Part shown: positions 16,209 through 24,063 of the stretch, in pieces
Position numbering within the stretch: the stretch's first letter is position 1
Layout: each line of letters starts with the position of its first letter
From: Burkholderiales bacterium
GTDB taxonomy: Bacteria > Pseudomonadota > Gammaproteobacteria > Burkholderiales > JAEUOS01
Assembly (NCBI GenBank): GCA_016790635.1
Contig: JAEUOR010000010.1
Coordinates: forward strand, 186,001-250,000
Direction of reading: 5' to 3'
DNA: 64,000 nucleotides
Notes under the pieces: model-generated
Seen by the model: only the letters and a program-made list of their open reading frames with translations
Database searches by the model: none
Told to the model about the DNA's origin: nothing
Program-made: the position numbers and the translations under genes

Positions 16209-16634
16209 CTACTTGGCAAGCCGCGCCGCTGCTTCCCGCTTGCCGATGTTGCGCACCGCGGCGATGGACGGCAACTGGCTGGCGCGCGGGCGCGCCTTGC
16301 CGGACTCCCAGTGGTAGATCGACTGGCCGGACACGCCGACCAATTTGCCCATCTGCTCGGCCGACAGTCCGAGTTTCTTGCGCAAGGTCGCGAACCCGGC
16401 GGCGCGAAAGCGCAGCTTTTCCTCGGGTGCCTTCTCCGTCGGGCGGGCCTCGGCGGGAGCGCCCTTGGCCAGTCGCTTGAGCGCGGATTCCAGGCTCGCG
16501 AGCCGGCGCTTGAGGGTCGCGATTTCGGAACGATACTGGGCCGATGATTTCTTGAGTTGTTTGGTCTCGTTGCGGATTTCCCGTCGCGAAAGGCGGGAAA
16601 TTTCTGACTTTAGTTGTACCGCGAGGTTGGGCAT
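16209..16634 (-). CDS. XRE-like helix-turn-helix protein with coiled-coil N terminus
   Basis: The 141-residue protein begins with a charged, heptad-like region (about residues 10-65, with SEIATLKRRLASLESALKRL). It ends with a Cro/C1-type helix-turn-helix (about 75-125; GLSAEQMGKLVGVSGQSIYHWE). It is probably a DNA-binding protein that dimerises through the coiled coil. ATG 16634 was chosen because the 20 extra residues of the longer frame look unlike protein. Targets are unknown. It converges on the Bug gene with a nine-base gap. Confidence 0.78.
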   Translation of the reverse strand: MPNLAVQLKSEISRLSRREIRNETKQLKKSSAQYRSEIATLKRRLASLESALKRLAKGAPAEARPTEKAPEEKLRFRAAGFATLRKKLGLSAEQMGKLVGVSGQSIYHWESGKARPRASQLPSIAAVRNIGKREAAARLAK

Positions 16635-16733
16635 GGATCTCGGCCAGGATGAAAACATGGATATTACCCGCTGATTCAAAACCGGGCCTTCCACCGGGCC
16701 CAGTCTGGCTGGCAGATGCTGCGCCCGCCCCTG

Positions 16734-17966
16734 TCATGCGCGCCGCAGCGGTATCGTGCCAAAGGAAGCCAGGGCTGCCGCGAAAAGCTGCAGGACGATC
16801 GAGAGCAGGAGGACTGCGCTGTAGCCGGCGCTGTCCCAGCCGCCTGAGGGCGTGCGCGGCCAGAGGTCGAGGATGGCGCCGATCGCGGTCTGCAGCAGGA
16901 ATGCGCTGCCCAGGGTCAGGGAGTTGATCGCGGTCGAGACGCGGCTGGTCTGCTCGAGTGGAAACATCTGCGTGATCACGATATAGCCGGCCGGGCCGCC
17001 CGAGGCGCAAAAGCCGAACAGCAGCCACAGGCCGGTGACGACCGCCGGGGTACTCGGTCCGCAGGCAAGCCCTGCCTGGGCCGCCAGGAGCCCAAGGGTG
17101 CACAGACCAGGGACCAGGCGTGCCGACATGCCGCGTGTCTGCGCGCGGCTTGCAGCCCAGCCGACGACGTAGCCGCCGGCCATGAGTGCCAGGGTATAGA
17201 TGAAGAGCGTCTGCGCGAGTCGCGGGCCATCGTAGCCGGCCACGTCGCGCAGCCACGGCCCGGCCCACAGGCCCAGGTAGGTGAAGTTGAGCACCGAGAG
17301 CATCGAGGCGGCGGGAGCAAAGCGCCAGAAGCGGCCCGAGCTCAGGATCTGCCACACCACGGCGGCTTCGCCGGCCGCACGGTACCGCGCAGCGGGTGCG
17401 GGCTTGTCGCCAACCGAGAACCACACCCATGCCGCGTTGGCAAGCGCACAGGCGCAGAGCAGCCAGAAGATGCCGCGCCAGCCGAGCAGAGGCATCGCGG
17501 CTTGTGCCGGCGCGGTGGTGAGCACGCTGCCCAGGGCGCCGACCACCATCGCAATGCCGGTCATGTTGGCGACCTGTGACGGGCCACACCACAGGCTGTG
17601 CGCCTTGATGATGGCCATCAGCGCGGCCGAGATGCCGATGCCCACGATGATGCGCGCGATCGCCAGGCCGGCGAGCGAATGCGACTGCGCAAATAGCGCG
17701 AACCCGGCCGCGGTCAGTAGCGCCAGCACGGTCTGGATGCGTCGCGGCCCCCATCGGTCCAGCGCGATACCCACCGGCAGCTGGGCGCCGGCGTAGGCGG
17801 CGAACATGCAGGCTGCCAGGAGGCCCAGCGCGCTGGCCGACAGTGACAGCTCCGTCGCCAGCCCGGGGCCGATGATCGCCATGACGGTGCGCGAGGCCTG
17901 ATTGATCGCACCGAACGCGGCCAGGGGCAGGGTGATGACCAGAAAGAGGCGAAGGGAAGGGCTCAA
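16734..17966 (-). CDS. Major facilitator superfamily transporter
   Basis: The 410-residue protein has about 12 hydrophobic helices and the MFS loop 2-3 motif (GIALDRWGPRRIQ near residues 66-78). The central loop is short. The substrate cannot be inferred; the neighbours do not form a pathway. The start codon on this frame is TTG 17966 with no clear ribosome site, so the exact N terminus is uncertain. Confidence 0.88.
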   Translation of the reverse strand: MSPSLRLFLVITLPLAAFGAINQASRTVMAIIGPGLATELSLSASALGLLAACMFAAYAGAQLPVGIALDRWGPRRIQTVLALLTAAGFALFAQSHSLAGLAIARIIVGIGISAALMAIIKAHSLWCGPSQVANMTGIAMVVGALGSVLTTAPAQAAMPLLGWRGIFWLLCACALANAAWVWFSVGDKPAPAARYRAAGEAAVVWQILSSGRFWRFAPAASMLSVLNFTYLGLWAGPWLRDVAGYDGPRLAQTLFIYTLALMAGGYVVGWAASRAQTRGMSARLVPGLCTLGLLAAQAGLACGPSTPAVVTGLWLLFGFCASGGPAGYIVITQMFPLEQTSRVSTAINSLTLGSAFLLQTAIGAILDLWPRTPSGGWDSAGYSAVLLLSIVLQLFAAALASFGTIPLRRA

Positions 17967-18075
17967 GAAGCTGCGGGTTCGGCGGCGCGTCGCGCAGGAA
18001 CCGCCATTGTCGCCGCATGTGCCGGTCGGCGCCTTGCGTCCGCGCAGTTGCGCTCAAGCGTGGCATCATCGCGCC

Positions 18076-18783
18076 ATGTGCGGACGCTACGTTTCCCCCG
18101 AGCAGGCCGACATCGAGCGCGAATGGAACCTGGTGCGCGCGCCCAGTCCGTTTGCGCGCATCAACTACAACGTCGCGCCGACCCACCAGGTGCCGGCGCT
18201 GCGCGCCGCGGCGCAGGGCGGGGTCGAGCTGGTGCCGCTGCGCTGGGGCCTGGTGCCGTTCTGGGCCAAGGGCGTGCCGCCCAAGTACGGCACCATCAAC
18301 GCGACCGTCGAGCGCATGGCGGATGCGCCGACCTACCGCGGACCCTGGCGCCGCGGCCAGCGGGTGATCGTGCCGGCGCTCGGCTTCTATGAGTGGCAGC
18401 ACGGCCCCGGCGGCACTAAACAGCCGTACTACATCCGCATCGGCGACCAGGCGGTCTTCGGCATGGCGGGCCTGTGGGACCGTTCCGTGACCGACGACGG
18501 ACATGCGGTCGAGTCGCTGACCCTCATTACCATGCCAGCCAACGCGGTCTTGGCGCGCATCCACAACGCGCGCGCGCGCATGCCGGCCATCCTGGCGCGC
18601 GAGGATCATGCCGCGTGGCTGGCCGGGGACGCTGCCGATGCACTCGGCTGCATCAGGCCTTACGCGGATGAACTCATGATCACGCACAAGGTTTCTGCGC
18701 GGGTCAACACGCCGAAAAACAACGACGCCGCGTTGATCGAACCCCTGCGCGAGTCGGTTCAGGAGCCCGGCGCGGGAAGATGA
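18076..18783 (+). CDS. SOS response-associated peptidase-like protein (YedK/HMCES family)
   Basis: The 235-residue SRAP protein forms a thiazolidine DNA-protein crosslink with abasic sites in single-stranded DNA. All four key residues are present in typical spacing: Cys2 (MCGRY, exposed after removal of Met1), Asn75, Glu106 (GFYEW) and His163 (RIHNARARMP). ATG 18076 is required for Cys2; the frame extends upstream without function. The gene stands alone between the MFS transporter and the phasin. Confidence 0.94.
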   Translation: MCGRYVSPEQADIEREWNLVRAPSPFARINYNVAPTHQVPALRAAAQGGVELVPLRWGLVPFWAKGVPPKYGTINATVERMADAPTYRGPWRRGQRVIVPALGFYEWQHGPGGTKQPYYIRIGDQAVFGMAGLWDRSVTDDGHAVESLTLITMPANAVLARIHNARARMPAILAREDHAAWLAGDAADALGCIRPYADELMITHKVSARVNTPKNNDAALIEPLRESVQEPGAGR

Positions 18784-18870
18784 CTCGCGCGGCATGCGAC
18801 GCAGGACTCGATTGCACCCCGCGTGGCGCCGGCGTATGCTTCCGGCCATCCCCACGTCATGGAGAAACCG

Positions 18871-19422
18871 ATGGCCACCGCCCGCAAAGCCCCCGCGAAG
18901 TCCGCCCGCAAGTCGCCGCGCAAGGCGGCTCCCAAGTCTGCACCCAAGGCAGCCCCGAAATCCGCCCCCAAGACTGAGTCCGCGGGCGGAGCCGGCGCCC
19001 GGGACGCGCAGGCGGCAGCGTCGACCTTCGCCGACGTCGCCAGCATGCTCAAGGGGTTCAAGGTGCCGGGTGTCGACATCGCTGCCCTGATCGAGTCACA
19101 GAAGAAGGACGTGCAGGCGCTGGTCTCCGCCAACAAGGCGGCCTACCAGGGCATGCAGTCGCTGGCCAAGCGCCAGACCGAAATGCTGCAGGAGGCGGCG
19201 GCCGCCTGGCGTGCCGCTGCTGCGGAACTGACCACCAAAGGGCTCGCCGGATCGATGGAGGAGCGCACCGAGCTGGCGCGCAAGGCCTTCTCGACGGCGG
19301 TGGGCAACATGCGCGAATTGGCCGAGATGGCGACGCGCTCGCAGACCGAAGTGTTCGACCTGATACGCAGGCGTGCGGAGGAGAACCTGGCTGCGTTGAA
19401 AAGCATGATGGGCCAGAAGTAG
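18871..19422 (+). CDS. Phasin-family protein with Lys/Ala/Pro-rich N-terminal tail
   Basis: The 183-residue protein has a phasin domain (about residues 60-180; FKVPGVDIAALIESQKKDVQ and the amphipathic helices after it). Phasins coat polyhydroxyalkanoate granules. The first 36 or so residues are an unusual basic tail of repeated AAPKS/SAPK units, like histone H1 tails or the DNA-binding end of PhaM. It may tether granules to the nucleoid. ATG 18871 has GGAGAA four bases upstream; ATG 18859 is the alternative. No other PHA genes are in the window. Confidence 0.88.
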   Translation: MATARKAPAKSARKSPRKAAPKSAPKAAPKSAPKTESAGGAGARDAQAAASTFADVASMLKGFKVPGVDIAALIESQKKDVQALVSANKAAYQGMQSLAKRQTEMLQEAAAAWRAAAAELTTKGLAGSMEERTELARKAFSTAVGNMRELAEMATRSQTEVFDLIRRRAEENLAALKSMMGQK

Positions 19423-19458
19423 GCGCGAGCCCCCCGCACCCTGGGGCGCACTCTGCCT

Positions 19459-21099
19459 TCAGGTGCCGGCGCGGGCGATCGCGTGTGCCAGGAGCGGCGC
19501 GGGAGGTGCGTCGGCCGTGCCGCGCCATGCGACATGGTGATCGGGCCGGATCAACACGCGCTCGGCTGCGTAGAGGGCGTGTGCGGCCGCATCTCTGACC
19601 GGCAGCACGGTGAGGCCGAGTCCCAGCGCGCGCGCGGCATCGGTCCATGGACTTGCATCGCCGCTGTCGAAACAGAGCAGCGTGAAGTCGCGACCGAAAC
19701 TGTCGAAAAGGGGCCTGTCCCCGACGAGGACATGCGGGGCGCGCGCGCCCGGCCGCGCGGTCGGCACGTAGTGGTTGGGCAGGTCGGGGGGCAGGGGGGA
19801 TGCCTCGGCGGCGACGATGGGGCTGCCGGCGTAGTTGAGCCCCAGTTGCAGGCCCGGGATGTTGAATTCGTTGCGCACATGTTCGGCGAGCGCCTGGCCG
19901 AGCTTTGCGCGCGCCGCCGCGCCTGCCGCGTCGTCGGCCTCGATCCCGTCAGGGATCGTGATGCCGCCGATCGAATCAGCCATGCGCTTCGAGAAGGCGG
20001 TATTGCGCGCGGCGATGGGCCGGCGCTCGGCTTCGTAGCTGTCCAGGAGCGCGTCACCTGCAGTGCCACGCACCAGGAGCGCGAGCTTCCAGCCCAGGTT
20101 GACCGCGTCGTCGATGCTGGTGTTGTAGCCCATGCCGCCGGTGGGAGTGAAGAGATGCGCGGCGTCGCCGGCAATGGCGAGCCTGCCGGCGCGAAAGCGG
20201 TCCGCCACCAGCGCGTGGCCGGCGGTCCAGGGCGATGCGCCGATGATCTCGAATTCAAAGGGCCGGCCCACGACCGCCTCGACGAAGGCGCGCTGTCCGG
20301 CATGGTCGAGCTCCTCGTTCTCGCGCAACTGGATCAGGAACGCGAAGGTGTCGACGCCATTGACGGCGAGCATGAGGCCGCGACGATGGCGATTGACCGC
20401 CCAGTACTGCCAGGCCCGCGTGCCGCCCAACGCCGAATACATCGCTGAAGAGCGCACGTAGAGGGTCAGCATGGGGCCGCCGAAAAAGTCGCGCTTGACC
20501 GCGCTGGTCCCGCCATACCCTGCGCCGATGGCGCGGCGCACGATGCTGCGCGGCCCGTCGCAGCCGACCACATAGCGCGCGCGCACCGTCGTCTGCGTGC
20601 CGGGCGTCGCCAGCGTCACCAGCGCGTGGTCGCCTGCATCGAGGGCTTCCAGCGCCTCGTCCCCGTAGCGGCGCGCGACGCTCGGGTAGCGCGCGACCTC
20701 CTCGCGCAGCACAGGCTCGATCAGCATCTGCTGGGCGCGGTGCGGCAACTCCGGCGTGGGCCAGTTGTCGGCGCCGTAGTCGCCGAAAGCGGCCTGGCGC
20801 TCCGCGTCGCGCCGCGACGGGATGCGAAAGTGCGTCAGGTCAGCGCCGGAGAGCGTGGTACGGTAGACGATGTCCTGCGGGTAGTCGGGCGGCATGCCGA
20901 CTGCGCGCACGCGTTGGGCAAAACCGCGTCGGCGGTAGTGCTCCATGGTGCGCGCCGAGGTAGCGTTGGCCTTGGGGAACGCCGGCGCCTCGAGGTGGCG
21001 ATCGATCAGGACGCAAGGGATGTCGCGGCAGCCCAGTTCGATCGCCAGCATGAGTCCTGCGGGGCCGGCGCCGACGATGGCGATTTCGGTATCGAGCAT
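19459..21099 (-). CDS. FAD-dependent aromatic monooxygenase (PheA/TfdB/MhpA class)
   Basis: The 546-residue class A flavin monooxygenase has the FAD dinucleotide fold GAGPAGL near the N terminus, the DG motif CDGPRSIVRR and the GDAAHLFTP motif. The C-terminal thioredoxin-like part is typical of phenol and hydroxyphenylpropionate hydroxylases. It would hydroxylate an aromatic ring with NAD(P)H and O2. The start is set at ATG 21099, where the FAD fold begins; the longer frame runs antisense to the next gene. It is divergent from an IlvD/Edd dehydratase with a 57-base gap and may share control with it. Confidence 0.92.
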   Translation of the reverse strand: MLDTEIAIVGAGPAGLMLAIELGCRDIPCVLIDRHLEAPAFPKANATSARTMEHYRRRGFAQRVRAVGMPPDYPQDIVYRTTLSGADLTHFRIPSRRDAERQAAFGDYGADNWPTPELPHRAQQMLIEPVLREEVARYPSVARRYGDEALEALDAGDHALVTLATPGTQTTVRARYVVGCDGPRSIVRRAIGAGYGGTSAVKRDFFGGPMLTLYVRSSAMYSALGGTRAWQYWAVNRHRRGLMLAVNGVDTFAFLIQLRENEELDHAGQRAFVEAVVGRPFEFEIIGASPWTAGHALVADRFRAGRLAIAGDAAHLFTPTGGMGYNTSIDDAVNLGWKLALLVRGTAGDALLDSYEAERRPIAARNTAFSKRMADSIGGITIPDGIEADDAAGAAARAKLGQALAEHVRNEFNIPGLQLGLNYAGSPIVAAEASPLPPDLPNHYVPTARPGARAPHVLVGDRPLFDSFGRDFTLLCFDSGDASPWTDAARALGLGLTVLPVRDAAAHALYAAERVLIRPDHHVAWRGTADAPPAPLLAHAIARAGT

Positions 21100-21156
21100 G
21101 CGGTTATTATCGCCGCCACCGGCGCCCGCGCGCGACCACAGACTCCTTTTGATCCC

Positions 21157-22914
21157 ATGAGTGACCGCCCTGAAGACAAAAACCAAGACCAGGCCACGCC
21201 GCAGGGCGGCATGTCCAAGGGGCTCACTAGTTATGGCGATGCCGGCTTTTCGCTTTTCCTGCGCAAGGCCTTCATCAAGGGAGCGGGCTTCACTGATCGC
21301 GCGCTGGATCGCCCGGTGATCGGTATCGCCGCCACCGGCAGCGCCTACAACCCCTGCCACGGCAACGCGCCGCAGCTGATCGAGGCGCTGCGGCGCGGCA
21401 TCCTGATGGCCGGCGGACTGCCGATGGAGTTCCCGACCATTTCGCTGCACGAGAGTTTTGCCGCGCCGACGTCGATGTACCTGCGCAACCTGATGTCGAT
21501 CGACACCGAGGAGATGATCCGCGCCCAGCCGATGGACGCGGTGGTGCTGATCGGCGGCTGCGACAAGACCGTGCCGGCGCAGTTGATGGGCGCGGCCTCC
21601 GCCGGGCTGCCGGCGGTGCAGCTGATCACCGGGTCCATGCTGACCGGATCGCACCGCTCGGAGCGTGTCGGCGCCTGCACCGACTGCCGGCGCTACTGGG
21701 CGAAGTTCCGCGCCGAGGAAATCGACGCGGCCGAGGTGGCGGACGTCAACAACCAGCTCGTCGCGTCCGTCGGCACCTGCTCGGTCATGGGCACCGCCTC
21801 GACCATGGCCTGCATCGCCGAGGCGCTGGGCCTAACCGTGGCGGGCGGTGCGTCGCCGCCCGCGGTGACTGCCGACCGCATGCGTGTGGCCGAGGAGAGC
21901 GGAGCGGCCGCGGTCGGCGCCGCGCGCGCGCGCCTGACCATTGACCGCATCCTCACCGCGCGGGCGTTCGAGAACGCGATGCGCGTGCTGCTCGCGATCG
22001 GCGGCTCGACCAATGCCATCGTGCACCTGGCCGCGATCGCCGGGCGCATGGGCTTCTCGCTCGACCTGAAGGCTCTGGACCGCATGGGCCGCGACACGCC
22101 AGTGCTGCTGGACCTGAAACCGTCGGGCCAGCACTACATGGAGGATTTTCACCACGCCGGCGGCATGGCCACGCTGCTGCGTGAACTGAAGCCTCTCCTG
22201 CACCTGGATGCCCTCACGATCAGCGGCTGGACGCTGGGTGAGCAGATCGAGCGCGCCGGCCCCGGCTTCCGCCAGGACGTGGTGCGCTCGCGCGCGAACC
22301 CGATCTACCGCGAGGGCGGCATCGCCGTGCTGCAGGGCAATCTCGCTCCCGGCGGCGCGATCATCAAGCAGTCGGCCGCCAATCCCGAACTGATGGAGCA
22401 CGAAGGCCGCGCGGTCGTCTTCGAGAACGCCGCCGACCTCGCCGCGCGCATCGACGCTGCGGACCTGGATGTCACGGCCCAGGATATCCTGGTACTCAAG
22501 AACATCGGCCCCAAGGGCGCGCCGGGCATGCCCGAGGCCGGTTACCTGCCGATCCCCTTGAAGCTGGCGCGCGCCGGCGTCAAGGACATGGTGCGCATTT
22601 CGGACGGCCGCATGAGCGGCACCGCGTTCGGCACCATCGTCCTGCATGTGGTGCCGGAGGCGGCTGTCGGCGGGCCGCTGGCCCACGTGCGCAGCGGCGA
22701 TCGCATCCGCCTGTCCGTGACGCGGCGCGAACTGACGCTTCTGGTGAGTGACGCCGAACTGGCCGCGCGTGCACGCTCCGCGCCGGTGGTGTCGCCAACC
22801 GCCGAGCGAGGGTATCGCAAGCTGTTTCTGGACAACGTGTTGCAGGCGGACGAAGGGGCGGACTTCGCCTTCCTGCAACCTACGGCGTCGCGGCGGCCGG
22901 TGCCTGATTCATAG
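21157..22914 (+). CDS. IlvD/Edd-family dehydratase (aldonate or dihydroxy-acid type)
   Basis: The 585-residue protein belongs to the [Fe-S] IlvD/Edd dehydratases. The three cluster cysteines are Cys67 (NPCHG), Cys135 (GGCDK) and Cys208 (GTCSVMG), the pattern of [2Fe-2S] members such as L-arabonate dehydratase. The family C-terminal ISDGRMSGTAFGTIVLHV is present. A sugar-acid dehydratase is at least as likely as the valine/isoleucine enzyme. Start ATG 21157 begins with a short polar leader. Its 3' end overlaps the zeta-like toxin gene tail to tail by six bases. Confidence 0.9.
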   Translation: MSDRPEDKNQDQATPQGGMSKGLTSYGDAGFSLFLRKAFIKGAGFTDRALDRPVIGIAATGSAYNPCHGNAPQLIEALRRGILMAGGLPMEFPTISLHESFAAPTSMYLRNLMSIDTEEMIRAQPMDAVVLIGGCDKTVPAQLMGAASAGLPAVQLITGSMLTGSHRSERVGACTDCRRYWAKFRAEEIDAAEVADVNNQLVASVGTCSVMGTASTMACIAEALGLTVAGGASPPAVTADRMRVAEESGAAAVGAARARLTIDRILTARAFENAMRVLLAIGGSTNAIVHLAAIAGRMGFSLDLKALDRMGRDTPVLLDLKPSGQHYMEDFHHAGGMATLLRELKPLLHLDALTISGWTLGEQIERAGPGFRQDVVRSRANPIYREGGIAVLQGNLAPGGAIIKQSAANPELMEHEGRAVVFENAADLAARIDAADLDVTAQDILVLKNIGPKGAPGMPEAGYLPIPLKLARAGVKDMVRISDGRMSGTAFGTIVLHVVPEAAVGGPLAHVRSGDRIRLSVTRRELTLLVSDAELAARARSAPVVSPTAERGYRKLFLDNVLQADEGADFAFLQPTASRRPVPDS

Positions 22915-23562
22915 CCGACCGAGCTTCATCGCTGACGCGGCGATGGGTTTGGCCCAGACTGGACAGGTCTTGAGGTCTTCCGGATTGAGGATCCTCTTGT
23001 CCTCCATGTGCAGCACCAGTCGAAGGTGCGGCGCCTGTCCTTCCGCAGGCGCTGCCGACACGGTGTTGTCGTACAGGCGCAAGGACTCGAGCACGGGCAG
23101 CAAGGCGATGAGATTCAGCCGGCTATGTTCAAACCGGCGGCGAATGTCGGCTTCGTCAATGGCGTGTCCGCCCAAGGCGACCCGCGCTGCGACGCGCGCG
23201 ATGTGGTGCTCCGGCGTTGCCAGGCCGACGAAACGCACACGCACCGCAAAGCCCTGGTTGGCTGCCTCCGCCAGCAAGCGCGGAATCGTTGCTGCTCCCA
23301 AAGTCGTCTCGAAGGCGTAGTCCTTGCGGGACGCAATGGCCTTTTCCAGCAAGCGGCGGCCATGCTGCCAGGCAGCGGCATTCGCTTCGGTTTGCGTCAT
23401 GCCGGGGCGGCGCAGCATCAGCGACCGCGCGACCTCGTCGGGGTTGTAGTACTCGCCGCCCGATTCGCGAATCGAGCTGCCCAGAACACTGCTCTTGCCC
23501 GCGCCGTTGACGCCCGCGAGGACGTAAATCGTCGGCGGCGGGTCGGCTTGCCTGGGCGGCAC
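22909..23562 (-). CDS. Zeta-type P-loop toxin of a toxin-antitoxin pair
   Basis: The 217-residue protein is a small P-loop kinase of the zeta-toxin type. It has Walker A GVNGAGKSS (17-25), the NPDEVARS segment and the FETTLG motif typical of zeta and related kinases. Zeta toxins phosphorylate UDP-N-acetylglucosamine; whether this one does is unknown. It starts six bases after the stop of a Phd/YefM-type antitoxin gene, in one operon. This pairing differs from the classical epsilon antitoxin. Confidence 0.85.
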   Translation of the reverse strand: MPPRQADPPPTIYVLAGVNGAGKSSVLGSSIRESGGEYYNPDEVARSLMLRRPGMTQTEANAAAWQHGRRLLEKAIASRKDYAFETTLGAATIPRLLAEAANQGFAVRVRFVGLATPEHHIARVAARVALGGHAIDEADIRRRFEHSRLNLIALLPVLESLRLYDNTVSAAPAEGQAPHLRLVLHMEDKRILNPEDLKTCPVWAKPIAASAMKLGRL

Positions 23563-23568
23563 CGCCTG

Positions 23569-23973
23569 CTATGCGGCGACGCGCTTGGCCCTGACTGAGC
23601 GCTTTGCGCCTGCCGCGCGACCGTTCACTCCACTGCGGGCGGCTCGCACTGCCGCGGCACCCATCTGTTCGGGGGTGGCGTCGTATGCCGTTGCGTTGGC
23701 CCGCCGCACGGCTGGCTCCTGCATCCGTTCGAGCATGGCATCGAACTCGGCGCCGAGGTCATCCAAAGCCGGCGAGCGCAGCTTGGCAAGCGCCGCGAAC
23801 TCGTCGTAGGAAATCAGCACCGCCTTCGGCGCGTCGTGGCGCGATATTGCCACCGCCCCACCACGCGCGACCTGTTCGAACAAGGTCCCGAACTCGGTCT
23901 TCAATCGCGTGGCCGAGACGACCGGGACATCGACAAGATCACCGAGGCGATTGCGGAAGTTGGTCAAGGACAT
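23569..23973 (-). CDS. Phd/YefM-type antitoxin
   Basis: The 134-residue protein has a Phd/YefM domain at residues about 15-70 (VSATRLKTEFGTLFEQVARGG and AVLISYDEFAALAKL). An extended basic tail rich in Ala, Arg and Lys probably neutralises the toxin and/or binds nucleic acid. AGG lies upstream of ATG 23973, and an inverted repeat over the presumed promoter (23992-24018) suggests autoregulation. It is the first gene of the two-gene module. Confidence 0.87.
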   Translation of the reverse strand: MSLTNFRNRLGDLVDVPVVSATRLKTEFGTLFEQVARGGAVAISRHDAPKAVLISYDEFAALAKLRSPALDDLGAEFDAMLERMQEPAVRRANATAYDATPEQMGAAAVRAARSGVNGRAAGAKRSVRAKRVAA

Positions 23974-23991
23974 GCGTAACCTGCGAAATAA

Positions 23992-24018
23992 ACGATTCGC
24001 ACAATATATACGAATCGT
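23992..24018 (-). promoter_or_regulatory. Autoregulatory operator of the toxin-antitoxin operon
   Basis: A perfect 8-bp inverted repeat, ACGATTCG-n11-CGAATCGT, lies 18 bases upstream of the antitoxin ATG. The 11-base spacer is AT-rich and on the minus strand contains TATATATTG, a plausible -10. Binding of the Phd-type protein here would cover the promoter. Confidence 0.75.
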
Positions 24019-24063
24019 TCGAAACAGGCAATATGGCGCAAGTCATGCAGGTTGAGAGACCCC

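Noticed and set aside
19459..21654. N-terminal extension of the flavin monooxygenase to 731 residues
   Set aside because: The extension is antisense to the dehydratase gene; the FAD fold begins right after ATG 21099.
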